From Dipteronia dyeriana (Eukaryota > Streptophyta > Magnoliopsida > Sapindales > Sapindaceae), in assembly GCA_032871835.1 (NCBI GenBank), contig CM065296.1:18083501-18147500 (forward strand): a stretch of 64,000 nucleotides of DNA, in the 5' to 3' direction. Below are positions 20,050-31,049 of this stretch, piece by piece. Positions within the stretch are counted from its first letter, which is position 1; each line of letters opens with the position of its first letter. Under the pieces are notes generated by a model that saw only the letters and a list, made by a program, of their open reading frames with translations, was not told the DNA's origin and searched no databases. The position numbers and the translations under genes were made by a program.

Positions 20050-22918
20050 TATAAAAATCAGGATTGTGAGGATTTGGAGCTCTTGCCAATACTCGGGTCG
20101 GGCACCATCTCATATTCACAAAGCAGACTTTCATTAGAAGGCCAATCAATTGTGTCTACCAAATCGTCCATCCATTAGCTGTAATATTCTCCTGGGATCA
20201 GCCCAACATCAGGCACCACACCCTCTACGACTGACTCTTGACTGGCCTAAAAAGTTGAGAGAGAGTGCTCAGATGGAACCTCCAAATGCATGGGATGGGG
20301 ATCTTTACCTCAGATGCGGCAGTAAGCCATCCACTCCTTCATCTGAGTCCAGAGAGATTCCAACGATCGATCCACATGATGTTTGATCAACAGCTCCAGT
20401 TGGTTTGGGTCTTCTCAGTCACCCTATTCTTAACTTTGAAGAACTCGCCAGCTGAAACTAGCCCTGGCTGAAACTCCTAAAGGAGAAGGGCATCGTAGGC
20501 AGAGGATCTTTTAAAACTATCAACCCTCTAGACTTCAAGTTCCAGCCTATCCTCTTTAGATAGTGATTCGACTATCAGAGCTTGGCGTTCCAAGTCCTCA
20601 ATCTTCTGTTCATATGCCGACTTGGACTGCTCCGCTTCTTGCTTGGCCTTGAGCATTATTTCTTGGGCAAGAGATAATAAGTTTTGACGTGATGCAGGCT
20701 TCTCTTCTGCCGAAGAAGCCTTCTCATCAGCCTCCATCTGCTTTGCCAGACAATGGTCGGTAAAAACTTGGGCAGAACCGACCTCTTATTGATAAGCTGT
20801 TTCGATCGGAGCACGGTGATCCTCATTATCCTTCAGCTGAGCTTTGAGACGCCTTATTCTATCAGCTTGATGTTACTGCGTCTGAACCAGCTCAGTGTGG
20901 CGAACAAGCATAGCAATTGAAGAATTTAAGGATAACTTACGTAAGATGCACCATTAAAAAAATTCTGAAGACTATGTGTCAGAAAGCCATCCAGAAAATA
21001 GCTCTAACGGTAGTCCCCGATGAAAGATCAATCGAATGACATTTCCCATAGCATATCCTGGGGAGAACGATATGAAGGAACCCCTGAGGGTTCAGCCCCT
21101 AGATCTTCGACCTCGGGGGGAGGGGAACCTCTATTCAGCTACGAAGCCTTCGCATCAGTCGACGCTCCAACATCAACACTCGGACGAATCTCAGCAACAA
21201 TATCTTCATCACTAGAGTTGATAAATGAGACCACCCAAGGGACTTTGGGAGGGTGAGTTGGAGAGCTGACTGCATTTCGCTTCTTAGCCCGAGAACGGTG
21301 AAAGCTGAGATCAGCCGCAGGATCTTCCTAAACATCTTCACGAAAAGGCTAAAAAAAATAGGGACCTATAAGTACTTTTCCCGCGGAGGTATTACCTCCA
21401 TCACTGGAGTCAGACCGCTCGACAAGCTCTTCACCAGGACCTTCAGTTTGCCCTTGCCCGTCGCTAGGCAATTGAGTATCGTTCGAGCCAATCGGACCAC
21501 TAGTCTCCCCAGAGGTCGGTTGAACGATGTTCTCAGTGACATATTCAGGAACTTGATCTTCGACCGTATCAGTTTCCTCATCGGACTCAGGAGGGGTGAT
21601 GCCTTCATTGCTCTGACGAGAAACTTCTTTTCCGCTCGCCAGAATAATTGACTTCACTTAGCGAGCCTGAAGATCACAGACGATGTCCGTATCGTACACT
21701 TAGAAGAAAAGAGGAACCGCGTCAGAATACAAAGAAAAAAATAACAATGAAAAGGAAAAAGCTGTAAAAATCACTTACATTGCCTGCGGTAGTCCGAAAT
21801 TTGTTTAAAGAAGTCGAACTCTATCATCTTTGCCTCAATAAAGAGATAAGTCTTGCATCTCTTTTCTAAAGTGCAAACTGTTGCCCGAGCAAGTCTGGTC
21901 AGCTCAATATCGCTGTAATCAATTTTCTTCTTGTTCCATATATCGGGAGAACAAAAGAAACGGGGGACTTTCAACACTGTCCAAGTATCCCCAGTTGTAA
22001 CGGTGACTTCAAGCCAGAGACTCCCTCCTATAAAAAACCAACTGTTCTTCCAGAACTTGTTGGATGTAGGGAATCCCCATACAAAACCTCTATATTTAGG
22101 GTCATTAGAGATATCAGCTCCCTAGTTCACTTTTGTCCCTTCGGGAACTCAGCAATCTGGCGAATTAGACATAAGGAAATAGGTTCCTGTCTTGCCAGAC
22201 TGCCTCAGGGTAAAGAAATGCCTGATTTCACTCGGGGAGGGCGGCGACAAGTTCATCCGAGTGTACATGTGCCACATGCACATCAATATTTTGTAGATGT
22301 TCGGGGCCAATTGGGTCGGACCGATCTCTGCTTCAGCCAGAAACCAGGTAATGAATGGCTGAAGAGGGAGAGTGACGCCGCAGCAAAGCATGGATCCATA
22401 GATTGCTACCATTCCTGGGGGAGGATTCCACGCAGCTCTATCATTCGCTGGAATCAGAGTGACAGAGTTGGGCAGATCAAATCGGGAATGATACTTTTCT
22501 ATCTCATCTGCCCCGATTACATTCGTCTCGATATCAAATCCACTCGGGCGAGTAGTGGAGAAAGAAAGGTGAGATATTCTGAATGCCTCTTTAACGTCGT
22601 TCTCGTTAATAGTCTGCTCCCTGATCCGAATATCGCCCGAGTTATGTTTACGGACTTCACTTCTGCTTTGATGTTTTCCCATCCTTTGTAGAGGTACCCT
22701 ATGATTAGAAATGTCAGAATCAGAACTAGATGAAGAACTTGATACATAAAAAAATGAATGTCAGGGTGAAGCCCAGAAACATCGACTTCTAAAAATGGAG
22801 GTTCATCAGCAGGGATTTCCCACAATAATCTTTTAATGCAGGAAACCAACTGGAAATCCCCACGATCTAATGCATCAAGAGCAATATTAAAAAGTCGATG
22901 ATGGGATGATGGCTCCAT
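20050..22918 (-). pseudogene. G1 antisense gene: PF04195-like domain plus coiled coil
   Basis: On the minus strand, starting at Met 22,918 (MEPSSHHRLFNIALDALDRGDFQ). The frame entered at 22,682 reads ISHLSFSTTRPSGFD, then FDLPNSVTLIPANDRAAWNP, PPPGMVAIYGSMLCCGV, LPLQPFITWFLAEAEIGPTQL and PNIYKILMCMWHM. This is the order of the plant putative gypsy-type transposon domain (PF04195). It continues at about 22,120-21,771 with WGFPTSNKFWKNSWFF-like and VPRFFCSPDIWNKKK, then an acidic linker (21,657-21,349), and ends in a coiled coil (SLAQEIMLKAKQEAEQSKSA, 20,737-20,528). Changes of frame coincide with possible introns (GTAAGTGATT near 21,776; GTAAGTTATCC near 20,940). Antisense extra ORFs in this position are known in Tat elements; function is unknown. 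Stops show decay. Confidence 0.7.
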
Positions 22919-23416
22919 TAAAACTAACCTTGAATAAAATTTGATGCAAGATCTTCAGCGGAGAATCGCGACCTTCTGAGTAAGGAAATCTGGGTTTGAG
23001 AAAAAATTTCTGCTAAAATTTGTTGAGAATGAACCAACGATTTCTCTCAGTGAAGAATTTAAACAGATGATAGCACGAAACCCTAGGATCTCAAGGCGGG
23101 AAAAAATGATGATGAAGTTTGACGACGTAGGTGGCTCACGGGGAAACACGTAGGTCGTTTCTCATAAATGATATCGAAAAACGAAGAGGCAAGGGACATG
23201 TGCCAAAAAGAGAACTGGTTTTCACCGTCAGAACTTCAAATCGTTTCCATCATTAAAGATCTCGCATGAGGAGGCAAATCGAATTTACAGGGTCACCATT
23301 AAGACACGTCATTATGACAAGACATTTACTCAGGTTTTGAAAAGATATTGAAAACTAATTAAAATATTTTTGCTTGAAATAAAACCCTGTTCAGCAAAAA
23401 TATTTTAAGGTGGTAT
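22919..23416 (-). promoter_or_regulatory. leader/promoter-like region of G1 antisense gene
   Basis: On the minus strand this 0.5-kb region has an ACGTGT G-box-like core (about 23,145-23,152) and TAGGGTTT, the complement of the telo-box AAACCCTA, at 23,078-23,085. Close to the Met it has AAGGTTAGTTTTAATGG, which could be a splice donor. These are typical of plant gene 5' ends. On the plus strand the end (about 23,385-23,416, AAAATATTTTAAGGTGGTAT) contains the element's polypurine tract, which is poor. Promoter function is inferred. Confidence 0.4.
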
Positions 23417-24288
23417 TGTCATATGTGAATTTTATCGTACGTACACATCACCAACAGAGAGAAAAAATTACCAGGTGGACATCCGAATAAGCATTCAGAA
23501 AATATCCTATAAGACATCACCGAAAAAGAAAAAACCCGAGTAAGCAGTTGTTGAACAAAACCTGCTCAGAGTCAATCGACGTCATATACTACTCGGTATC
23601 AGTTAATGACACTCAAGGCTGGTTAACTGACATTTCTACTCGGGATCAAATAACGTTACTCGGGACCAACGGGTATTGTCCTTACTCGGGACAAACATGA
23701 TGAAAACTGAATAAAAGCCTAACGCATAGCTCACGTGGATCAAGTCATTAAAATGCACGAAGATATCCATATTAAAAAGGAGCCCCAATAAGAACAGAAT
23801 ATTAAACAGGAAAGGTTCCTAATCAGGCAACAACTTTATTTCTTCAAAAAGACTATGCTCATATAAGGAAATAAGTCATAATTGGACTACATTACTAGAG
23901 TCCCATTCGATCTCAATACAAGACTCTGAAACAAGAAAGAAGACAATCAACTTCAAGCAATTAAATAATTGTAACAAAATGCAAAGATCTTCTATTACTT
24001 GTAAAAAGAAGATTATGGTTCTATAAATATATAAATAGACCCATAATCTTGCCAAATATGAAAATACAGAGAGAAAAAAGAGAGATTAAGGATTGTAATA
24101 AATTTATTCATAGTGGATTTCGGCTTGGCTGATCATTCAGCCACCCGTGGACGTTTCTCCGGTCATCGGAGTTTTACCAAGTAAAACTTGCATCTCGATT
24201 ACTTTATCTTATCTCATTCTCTTTGAAATCACAGCTAAAATCCAATCTTTGTTGATTTTTTCCATACATCCAGAAATCAACGTCAACA
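23417..24288 (+). repeat. G1 3' LTR
   Basis: Starts TGTCATATGTGAATTTTATC and ends CGTCAACA. It is colinear with the 5' LTR with scattered substitutions and small indels, so insertion is not very recent. Divergence could date it but was not computed. Confidence 0.95.
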
Positions 24289-24293
24289 ACTAT
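24289..24293. repeat. right target site duplication of G1 (ACTAT)
   Basis: Identical to 12,396-12,400. Confidence 0.95.
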
Positions 24294-24366
24294 AGTATAT
24301 AAAAAAGAGTGGTGTTATTGGTACCCCTATAGTGATCTAATAAAGTCTCACTTTAAAAAAAAATAG

Positions 24367-24397
<31 letters not shown>

Positions 24398-25791
24398 GGT
24401 TTTATTAATTTTTTTCATTTATTTCCAAAACTACACTTTTACTTATTTTTTAAACTTAATAGAAAATGTAAACTTCAAATTTACTTCTAGATAATGAATT
24501 GTGTTTAAATTACAGATAATTGATATAATTTTTGGACTTTTTAATAACACTTTTTAAAGAGAGTTTTAACAATATCAACAACTTAATAACTTAAGTTTTA
24601 ATAGCACTTAAAGTATAGATCTTACAAATACACCCTTTAAACACACTCACAATAATAAATCTCCTACTTTTTTGTGTTTTTGAGACTTATTAGGTAGTTT
24701 TCCGAGATATATTAACAATTTACGATAATAATTCGATAGAACTGAAAACTTTCAATCTTTTTTTTTGTCATCTTCTTCATCGAAACCTCCACTGGAAGCC
24801 GATTTGGACTTCCAATGGAGGTCTTTCATCTCTATTGATGGAGAACCTCTACTCGTTCTCTATCGATGGAGGTTTTTGAAAATAATAATCATAATAATTG
24901 TACAAACGTAATCAAAGAAGGAGATTTGGTTATTTTAATCCATTGGTTTAAACTTAACTTATTAAAATGTTAATACTTTCAAAATTCAATATAAAAGTAA
25001 TGATATTTCCTATTATTTCCACTATTTTATGTGGGTAAAAAGAGGTTTTAGATGGTATTCGGTTACGTTTTGAAAATGATTTTACAGTTTTTCGAGTTAA
25101 AAAATGCATGGAAATACGTTCGACAATGATTTTAATTCCAATGTTGAAATCAAGGTTTTTTTAATGACTAATTTTCACGCTAAATATATGTTTCCAGTGT
25201 TTTGTTCTCACTTTTAGTGGGAGCGACCTTAGTTAATGATTTTTCTTTTTGCTTTTTGCTTATATAATGTTGTTATATTGCGAAATATAATAAAAAATAC
25301 TCAAATTAATCATTAAGATATACTAATTATAATAATTAAAAAAATAAAACAAAACATAATTATAGGTTGGATTAAACTAACTTAAATTTGTTTAGCTTTA
25401 ACATCCAACCACTCATGTGTTTTTAATCCAAAAGTTGTGAATATATTTAAAATCAACAATTATCTCGACCGTTTGACAATAAATCTTTGATTGATTTACA
25501 GTTGTGGATCGACTTTGACTATGATAATAGATAAATATATTTTTGTAAAAATAGATAAACGTTAATATTAGTTAAATGATATCATTCGGTGAGAGATGTG
25601 ATGTTGACAATACAAATGACATACTATTTGGTCATGAATTTGAGAAGCATTGGTTGGCACAGTAGTCCGTCCCCCTACCTTAAATCTCGAATTATTGTAA
25701 TATTTATTTTAAAAATGTTTTTGTTGATAATATATATAATTTAACTACATATAATATTCATTTTTGGAAATTGTTAAAAATAACTACAACT
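24294..25791. other. intergenic AT-rich region
   Basis: No coding evidence. It contains a TA microsatellite (24,373-24,397) and an imperfect hairpin at 24,785-24,822 with arms ACCTCCACTGGAAG and CTTCCAATGGAGGT around a 10-base loop. Just after it come two related CTCTATTGATGGAG / CTCTATCGATGGAG segments. Confidence 0.5.
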
Positions 25792-26653
25792 ATTATGGAA
25801 ATTTTGTTTTTAACCACATACGAAACTTTATTCGTTAATAGTAACTTTTTTGAGAAATTACCTGAATGTCCTCATATAAAAACCATCCTCAAACACTTTC
25901 TCTCTCTTTTCTCTTTTTTTTCTCTCCTTTCCTCTCTCTCTCCCCAATCTCTCTTTCACGTCGGCAGTGTGCCGGTGAACCGTCGCCGACGTCCTTGCAA
26001 AGGCCGACGACTCCTCTCTCTCTCTCTCACCGAACCTCTCTTTCTCTCTCCCTACACCTCTCTATCTTCTTTCTCTCTCTTTCACTCACCTCTCTTTCTC
26101 TTTTCCATTCTCTCTCACACGTCGTCGACAGCTTGCCGGAGTGTTGGTGTGCCATCGTCTGGGCTTCACAACCGCCCATCAAAGTCGTCGAGCTCCCCCT
26201 CCGCATGTGATTAGATCTACAGAAAAAAAGGGAAGAAAACGAAATACCTAGAAACCCAAAACATTTAAAGTTTCAACATTTCAATTTACAACATTCCAAT
26301 TTAGTCAAGATTTCAAGTTTCAACATTTCAATTTAGGCAAGATTTCAAGTTTCAAAATTTGAAAACGAAAAAAATTAAAAACCTGGAACATTTCAAGTTT
26401 CAACATTTCAATTTAGTCAAGATTTTAAGTTTCAAAATTTCATGTTTTTATACAAGATTTCAAGTTTCAAGTTCTTAGTCGTGATTTCAAGTTTGATTCC
26501 AGATTTTAGTCATGATTTCAAGTTTACTTTTAGTTTTAAAGAAAAAATCAAATCCAGGAGTATTTTTGTAATGTATGGACATACACTGATTTTTTTTTTA
26601 AAAGTGGCTATTAACGAATAAAATTTCAAAAGTGGTTACAAACGAAAGTGTAA
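25792..26653. mobile_element. TIR element (MULE-like?) around a CT-rich segment
   Basis: Imperfect inverted terminal repeats of about 55-60 bp: 25,792-25,851 (contains ACTTTATTCGTTAATAGTAA) and 26,600-26,653 (whose complement contains ATTTTATTCGTTAATAGCCA). Inside are a CT-rich stretch at about 25,900-26,130, a more GC-rich segment with CGTCG motifs (25,960-26,010 and 26,118-26,205), and AT-rich direct repeats (26,262-26,530). Frames across 25,866-26,214 are open but of biased composition and match no family I know. Long TIRs around gene-like sequence resemble Mutator-like carriers (Pack-MULEs). No flanking target duplication was identified. Confidence 0.5.
26262..26530. repeat. CAAGTTTCAACATTTCAATTTA-like direct repeats
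   Basis: The words AAGTTTCAACATTTCAATTT and GATTTCAAGTTTC recur many times with variable spacing. This is a degenerate short tandem array inside the TIR element, on its right side. Confidence 0.7.
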
Positions 26654-27144
26654 TGTTTCTCATGGATTTTTTTTTTGTTTTCTCTCATATTATTTTTACT
26701 CTTACAATATATTGAAATATGTTTTTTTTTTAAATTCATTAAATATACATTATATGTTTTTTTTTTGTTTAGGATACTATTGTCAATTATTTCTACCAGA
26801 CGCTTTTTCAGTATTTTTATTTTTAGAATCCTGTTTTCAATTATTTTTACCAGACGCAATTTCAACCTCCGAAAATATTAAAATATATTTCTCTTTCTCA
26901 AACGAAAATATAAAAATTAGGGTTCAGGAGTTAAGAAAAAAACTGAAGCAAACAAATTACGTGGACGTAGTTTTTTTTTTCTTAAAAAGGAATACGGGTT
27001 TTATTAGATTTACTACTTACGATTTTTTTTAAAAAAAAATTGTAAGCTTATCTTAATAATTTTGATAAAAGAAAAAAAATACTAAATAGTTTAAAAGTGA
27101 GGCATTATTAGAAATTGTAAGGAATGTGGCATTACTAAATAATT

Positions 27145-27179
<35 letters not shown>

Positions 27180-27190
27180 AATAATAATGA
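26654..27190. other. intergenic AT-rich region with short repeats
   Basis: A diverged 53-bp direct duplication at about 26,770-26,875 (TCAATTATTTCTACCAGACGC / TCAATTATTTTTACCAGACGC). It ends with an AAC microsatellite, then AAT, at 27,147-27,188. No gene. Confidence 0.6.
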
Positions 27191-27194
27191 GTAT

Positions 27195-28145
27195 GTAACT
27201 TAATTTACCGTTGCTAAGGCAACATAAACACTATGGTTATCTAGTAAATCTTCTAGAGGGACATCAAAGTCGATTCTACAAACCTTAAAAATTCTGTTAT
27301 TGGTAAAATCTGAAAGAGTGACGAGTCAACATGATAATCTGAACGTGTGGCAGTTAGAGATGCCATGTCACCAAAAGTCAACTGGACTAAACTGACATCA
27401 GTTGACCAAAGATGGCCTCAGAATACTCAGTCGAGGTTACCTGAATGATCGAGATGGAAATAACTCTACTAAGGTGATTAGATTGGTTAGGTAAAAATGA
27501 TCCAGTCGGGATTATTGAGATGGTCGGGTCAAGGCTTCCGATCTGGATCGAATCACTAGTAAGGGATAATGAGATCTTGTTGGGTTTGGTAGATGGTCGG
27601 TCGAGCAACACGTGGATAACGTTGAATTCAATACAATCACTACTTAAATACATAGAGAATGATTCTTATTCAAATAAGGTGTCTCGAAGCACACTCTGAT
27701 AAGGAAACAACTTTCCTTATAGATAATCAGAGTTCAGATCAGGAAAGAGATATAATGAATTCAGAACATAAGCAATGCGGAACAAGAAAGAAGAATAAGA
27801 TTATTCCGACAAGTCAGAGTTTCATTAAAATTCGACAACTTTCTTTACTTGTACAACAAGAATTAGGGTCCTATGTAAGTATAAATAGGCCTAAAAATAC
27901 CATTGAAAGGGTTAACAAAAAATAATTATACAAGAGTGCAAGAGAGATCAAGTGTGTAAACGAAACATTCAAAGTGAAGATTCTTACCTCGTCATCTCCG
28001 GCAACCGTGGTTTTTTCCTAGGTTTTCCACGTAAAACTTTGTGTTTGCATGCTTCATTTCTTTTCTTGTTTTATAGTTGGATTGTTAAAACGTGTTAACT
28101 TGTTACACGCGTGATTAATTAAGCATAATCCAAAAGTCACTGTCA
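27195..28145 (+). repeat. C 5' LTR (left edge uncertain)
   Basis: The right edge is fixed by CA at 28,144-28,145 followed by the primer site at about 28,149. It has a TATA-like AGTATAAATAGGC (27,878-27,890) and CCGTGG...TTTTCCACGTAAAACTT, a layout also seen near the end of the G1 LTR. With no second LTR in the window, the left edge cannot be set by comparison. Candidates are TG at 27,195 and TGTCACC at about 27,367. Confidence 0.55.
27878..27890 (+). promoter_or_regulatory. TATA-like box of C LTR
   Basis: AGTATAAATAGGC is a strong match to a plant TATA box, about 260 bp before the LTR end. Confidence 0.55.
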
Positions 28146-28148
28146 ATA

Positions 28149-28166
28149 ATTGGAGCTAGAAGAAAG
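28149..28166 (+). other. C primer binding site
   Basis: TTGGAGCTAGAAGAAAGT is homologous in position and sequence to TTGGCGCTAGAAGGAGGG of G1, with a C-to-A change in the core. Confidence 0.6.
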
Positions 28167-28206
28167 TGTAACATTAACTCTCGTCGAAAACTTGTGAAAC
28201 AATAAC

Positions 28207-29940
28207 ATGGAAAATAGCAGAGATGGAAGTCAGTCCTCACACGACCTTGGCACCTCGCGTGGTGTCAACAACCCCGGTTTAGCAAACACCAGCGTTTCCA
28301 GAGGAGACTTACCCTACAGGACCCCGACTTATACCAGACATGATGTGATAACATCTATAGATGCCATCCTGGCATTTCCCTTGATGCATTTCGACAAGTC
28401 CAAGAGTCTCTACAGATAGTTATTGAAGATGTCACTAGATAAGGAATCAACATACAACTACCTCCAACTTGACCTCACCATATCAATTACTACGTTGGTG
28501 GTAGCCTAGGGCCTCAATGTATGTTCTGAGATAGTAGAACGACCCTAGGCTTGCCTTAGAAATCAATTAGTGATAGGGTGAATCGTCGTGAATAGAGTTA
28601 ACAATCCTGAAAGAGAGATGATTACCAGGATGATCAAGACCATAGGAAGCGTGGAAGTTGAGAAAATAGAGAAACAAGAGAACATGAGGAGCCCGGTTTA
28701 TAGGAGGGTGAAGGAAAATACCACAGAGAGGGAGCAAGATACGATCGAGAAAACATATATGGCGTTCGTAGGAGGAGATTTTGATCAGTTTCTACTGATG
28801 AAGAGGCTCCGCCCATAAGGTACAGAGAGACAACCCCTAGGATTATATATTACCTCTGTGATGTACATGCCACAGGACAAGTCTCAATGGACCCTTATGG
28901 CCGCACCATTAGCCAAAAGTTTGATAAACATGGCAAACTAGAAGGTGATCTAGAAGTTTTATTAAGAAGGATAGAGGCGTTGGAGTGAAGGCAAGGTCAG
29001 GAAAATCTATTAATTGGTAACTTTGATAGGCCATTCGTCGACAACATAAGGTGAGTGCATTTTTCAAAAAAGTTTAGGATGTCCCACGTAGAACAATTCA
29101 AAGGAAACACCGACCTCAAGAGCACGTCAGGAGATACCATAATGCAATTGTACAATAAGATTATGGCAATGCACTCATGTGTAGGATGTTCCCTCAAACA
29201 TTAAAGGACCAAGGGTCAAGATGGGTTGGTGGCCTCAGTGGCGGATCAATCAGGAACTTTGAAGAGTTTATACAAGCCTTTAAAAGACAATCCATGTGGA
29301 ACATTCAGCGGAAAAAGTCAATATCCGTCCTTTCAACCTTAAAGCAAAGAAATGATGATAAATTGAAAGAATACTTGACCAGATTCTCAAGGGAAGTATT
29401 GGAGGTGTAGGATCCTAATGATAAGGTGGTGGGAGGGTGCATTTGTTAACAGCTTGCAGCACAGCCAGTTGTCACTTAGTTTGAGTCCGAGGGGGTAGAC
29501 CACTTACGCAAACTTGGTAAATGATGTCGGAGGATATGCAATGGAAGATGAGGAACAGATAGCCCACGAGGGAGAACTCATACATGGTGGCCAACCGAAA
29601 AATGGCCAAAAGCCCAAAGATAGCAGTTCTAAAGGTTAAAGTAATTGGGACCATTAAAACGATTCGGGAAAAGACAATGAGGGTTATAAGGATGGTTATC
29701 AGTGAGGTGATAAACACTTCAAGAGGCAGTACACCAACTACACCCTACTAGATCAAAAGCTGGAAGAAATCCTATCCGTGATAGAGGACAAGAACCTATA
29801 CATGAGGCCCCCAAATCAAACCAATTTTATGAGAGGGGACATCTCAAAGTACTAACGATTTCACCGAGAAAACGGCCACGAGAACTTCAAATGCTACGAA
29901 CTAAGAGATTACACATAGAAATTGATCAGAGAAGGGCACT
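28207..29940 (+). pseudogene. gag: C gag, decayed
   Basis: The start MENSRDGSQSSHDLGTSRGV runs 70 codons to a stop at 28,417. The capsid-like domain is readable at 29,177-29,410 (MFPQTLKDQGSRWVGGLSGGSIRNFEEFIQAFKRQ, DDKLKEYLTRFSREV), homologous to the G1 domain. The zinc-finger-like end is at about 29,850-29,935 (RFHRENGHENFKC), where the first Cys codon position is now a TAA. Many stops and frameshifts. Confidence 0.75.
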
Positions 29941-30159
29941 TGAAAAATATGGTCTGGAAAGGTGACGATGATCGGTAGAGGGACCCCCCCAAGAACAGAG
30001 CAAGACATAAAAGACAGTCATAGGGAAAACTCAGATGGATGAGTGATCAAAACCATTTTCGGTGGGCCATATATAGAAAGAAGTAGCCGGGAGAGAATGA
30101 CTGAAGTTTGTGAGGAAACAGATGGCTAGAGAATCTTAAAAGTAAACTCAGTTGGTCCC

Positions 30160-30650
30160 GATCAGAAAAAACTCAAACAAGGTTGGGATCCGATCATGTT
30201 TTTTAAAGCTGACGCACACGGACATAAAGTAAGACCAAATGATGCAATCATGGTATCAGTTCGAATTGGTCATAGGGAAGAAAAAAGAGTGTTGATCAAT
30301 AATGGAAGCTCGATAGATATTCTAAACATCGGAGTGTTCAATTGGTTACGGCTAGAAAGGAAATATATACAACCACTAATGATTCCCCTTAGGCGGTTTG
30401 GAGGAGTGGAAGTGAGATTGTTAGAGACAGTCAAGTTACCTTTGGAGAACATGAGTTAGCCTTGCCCGAAAATAGTACTTCTTGATTTATGGTAGTAGAC
30501 ACTGAAACTGGCCCTATAACACCTTATTAAGAAGACCTTTCCTAAACAAATGAAAGGTCATCACTACAACCTATGCTATGGCCGTAAAATTCCTAACTGA
30601 GGCAAGGGTCGGTGTCATGAAGAGCTTCCAAGAATGGGCGAGGAAAGCAA
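30160..30650 (+). pseudogene. C aspartic protease with catalytic Asp changed to Asn
   Basis: 30,196-30,459 encodes KVRPNDAIMVSVRIGHREEKRVLINNGSSIDIL, homologous to the G1 protease. The catalytic Asp codon is AAT (30,298-30,300), giving Asn-Asn-Gly in place of Asp-Asn-Gly, so it cannot be active. A stop at 30,457 separates it from the second loop (about 30,515-30,545, RRPFLNK-like). Confidence 0.8.
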
Positions 30651-30918
30651 ATCTAGTAGTATAAAGGGAAATAGTAGAGTAATGGATGATGAGGAGGCCA
30701 GAGCAAAGATGCCAACCCGGTTCGACCTGGACCCAAGGGCGATATCTCTAGAAGATGGAAAAAATCATGAAGAAGAACTAACCAATGAAGTCTTAATTGA
30801 AGAAAGTAACCCCGAGCGGATGGTAAAGTTAGGGGATCGGTTGACAGAACAAGTCCAAAATAATCTGGTCAACTTGTTAAGAGAATAAAACGACGTGTTT
30901 GCTTGGGATCATAAAGAC
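30634..30918 (+). pseudogene. C pre-RT segment, 5' half of the split RT
   Basis: Frame 30,634-30,888 has an acidic linker and LTEQVQNNLVNLLRE, then a TAA where relatives have Tyr/Glu, then NDVFAWDHKD up to the break at 30,918. This is the KDVFAWSHENM segment of G1. The sequence beyond 30,918 belongs to element B. Confidence 0.8.
30914..30918. repeat. left target duplication of B (AAGAC)
   Basis: AAGAC before TGTAGG at 30,919; an identical AAGAC follows CCCAACA at 50,400-50,404. Confidence 0.95.
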
Positions 30919-31049
30919 TGTAGGTTAAAAAAAAACGGTTCAAAAGGCAATGGAAGCGTGATCAAAACAAAAATTAGGGTTTGCGTATAAATAAATTTTT
31001 TTTTCCTTTTATGCAATGAGAACCTTAACCCTAGATTAATTGATGTATA
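30919..31049 (-). repeat. B 3' LTR, outer piece
   Basis: TGTAGGTTAAAAA... to GATTAATTGATGTATA. It matches the first 120 bp of the B 5' LTR at 48,605-48,725. The remainder resumes at 41,498. Confidence 0.9.
31045..31049. repeat. left target duplication of A (GTATA)
   Basis: GTATA before TTTTAGG at 31,050; the same GTATA follows CCCTTCA at 41,498-41,502. Confidence 0.9.

Larger units (their letters stand above)
19010..20050 (+). other. G1 3' untranslated region
   Basis: Non-coding DNA between integrase and the end of the antisense gene. Apart from the two arrays listed separately it has GAATTCTTTACAAA-type short direct repeats at about 19,980-20,030 and scattered CTCGGG motifs shared with the LTR. 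Confidence 0.6.
12401..24288 (+). mobile_element. G1: complete Gypsy/Tat-like LTR retrotransposon
   Basis: An 11.9-kb element bounded by LTRs of 890 bp (12,401-13,290) and 872 bp (23,417-24,288), with the target duplication ACTAT on both sides. Order is gag, protease, RT, RNase H, second RNase H, integrase, then a 3' UTR with tandem repeats and an antisense gene. That order and the two RNase H domains are features of the plant Tat lineage (Ogre, Retand, Grande relatives). Several frames are cut by single stops, so it is defective, but domains are continuous and nothing is inserted inside. Confidence 0.95.

Noticed and set aside
22218..22691. Plus-strand 157-codon frame in G1
   Set aside because: Opposite strand of the PF04195-like domain; the minus-strand reading shows the family motifs.
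25771..26214. 147-codon Ser/Leu-rich frame
   Set aside because: Low-complexity CT repeat gives open frames in several phases; no family features. Kept only as part of the TIR element.
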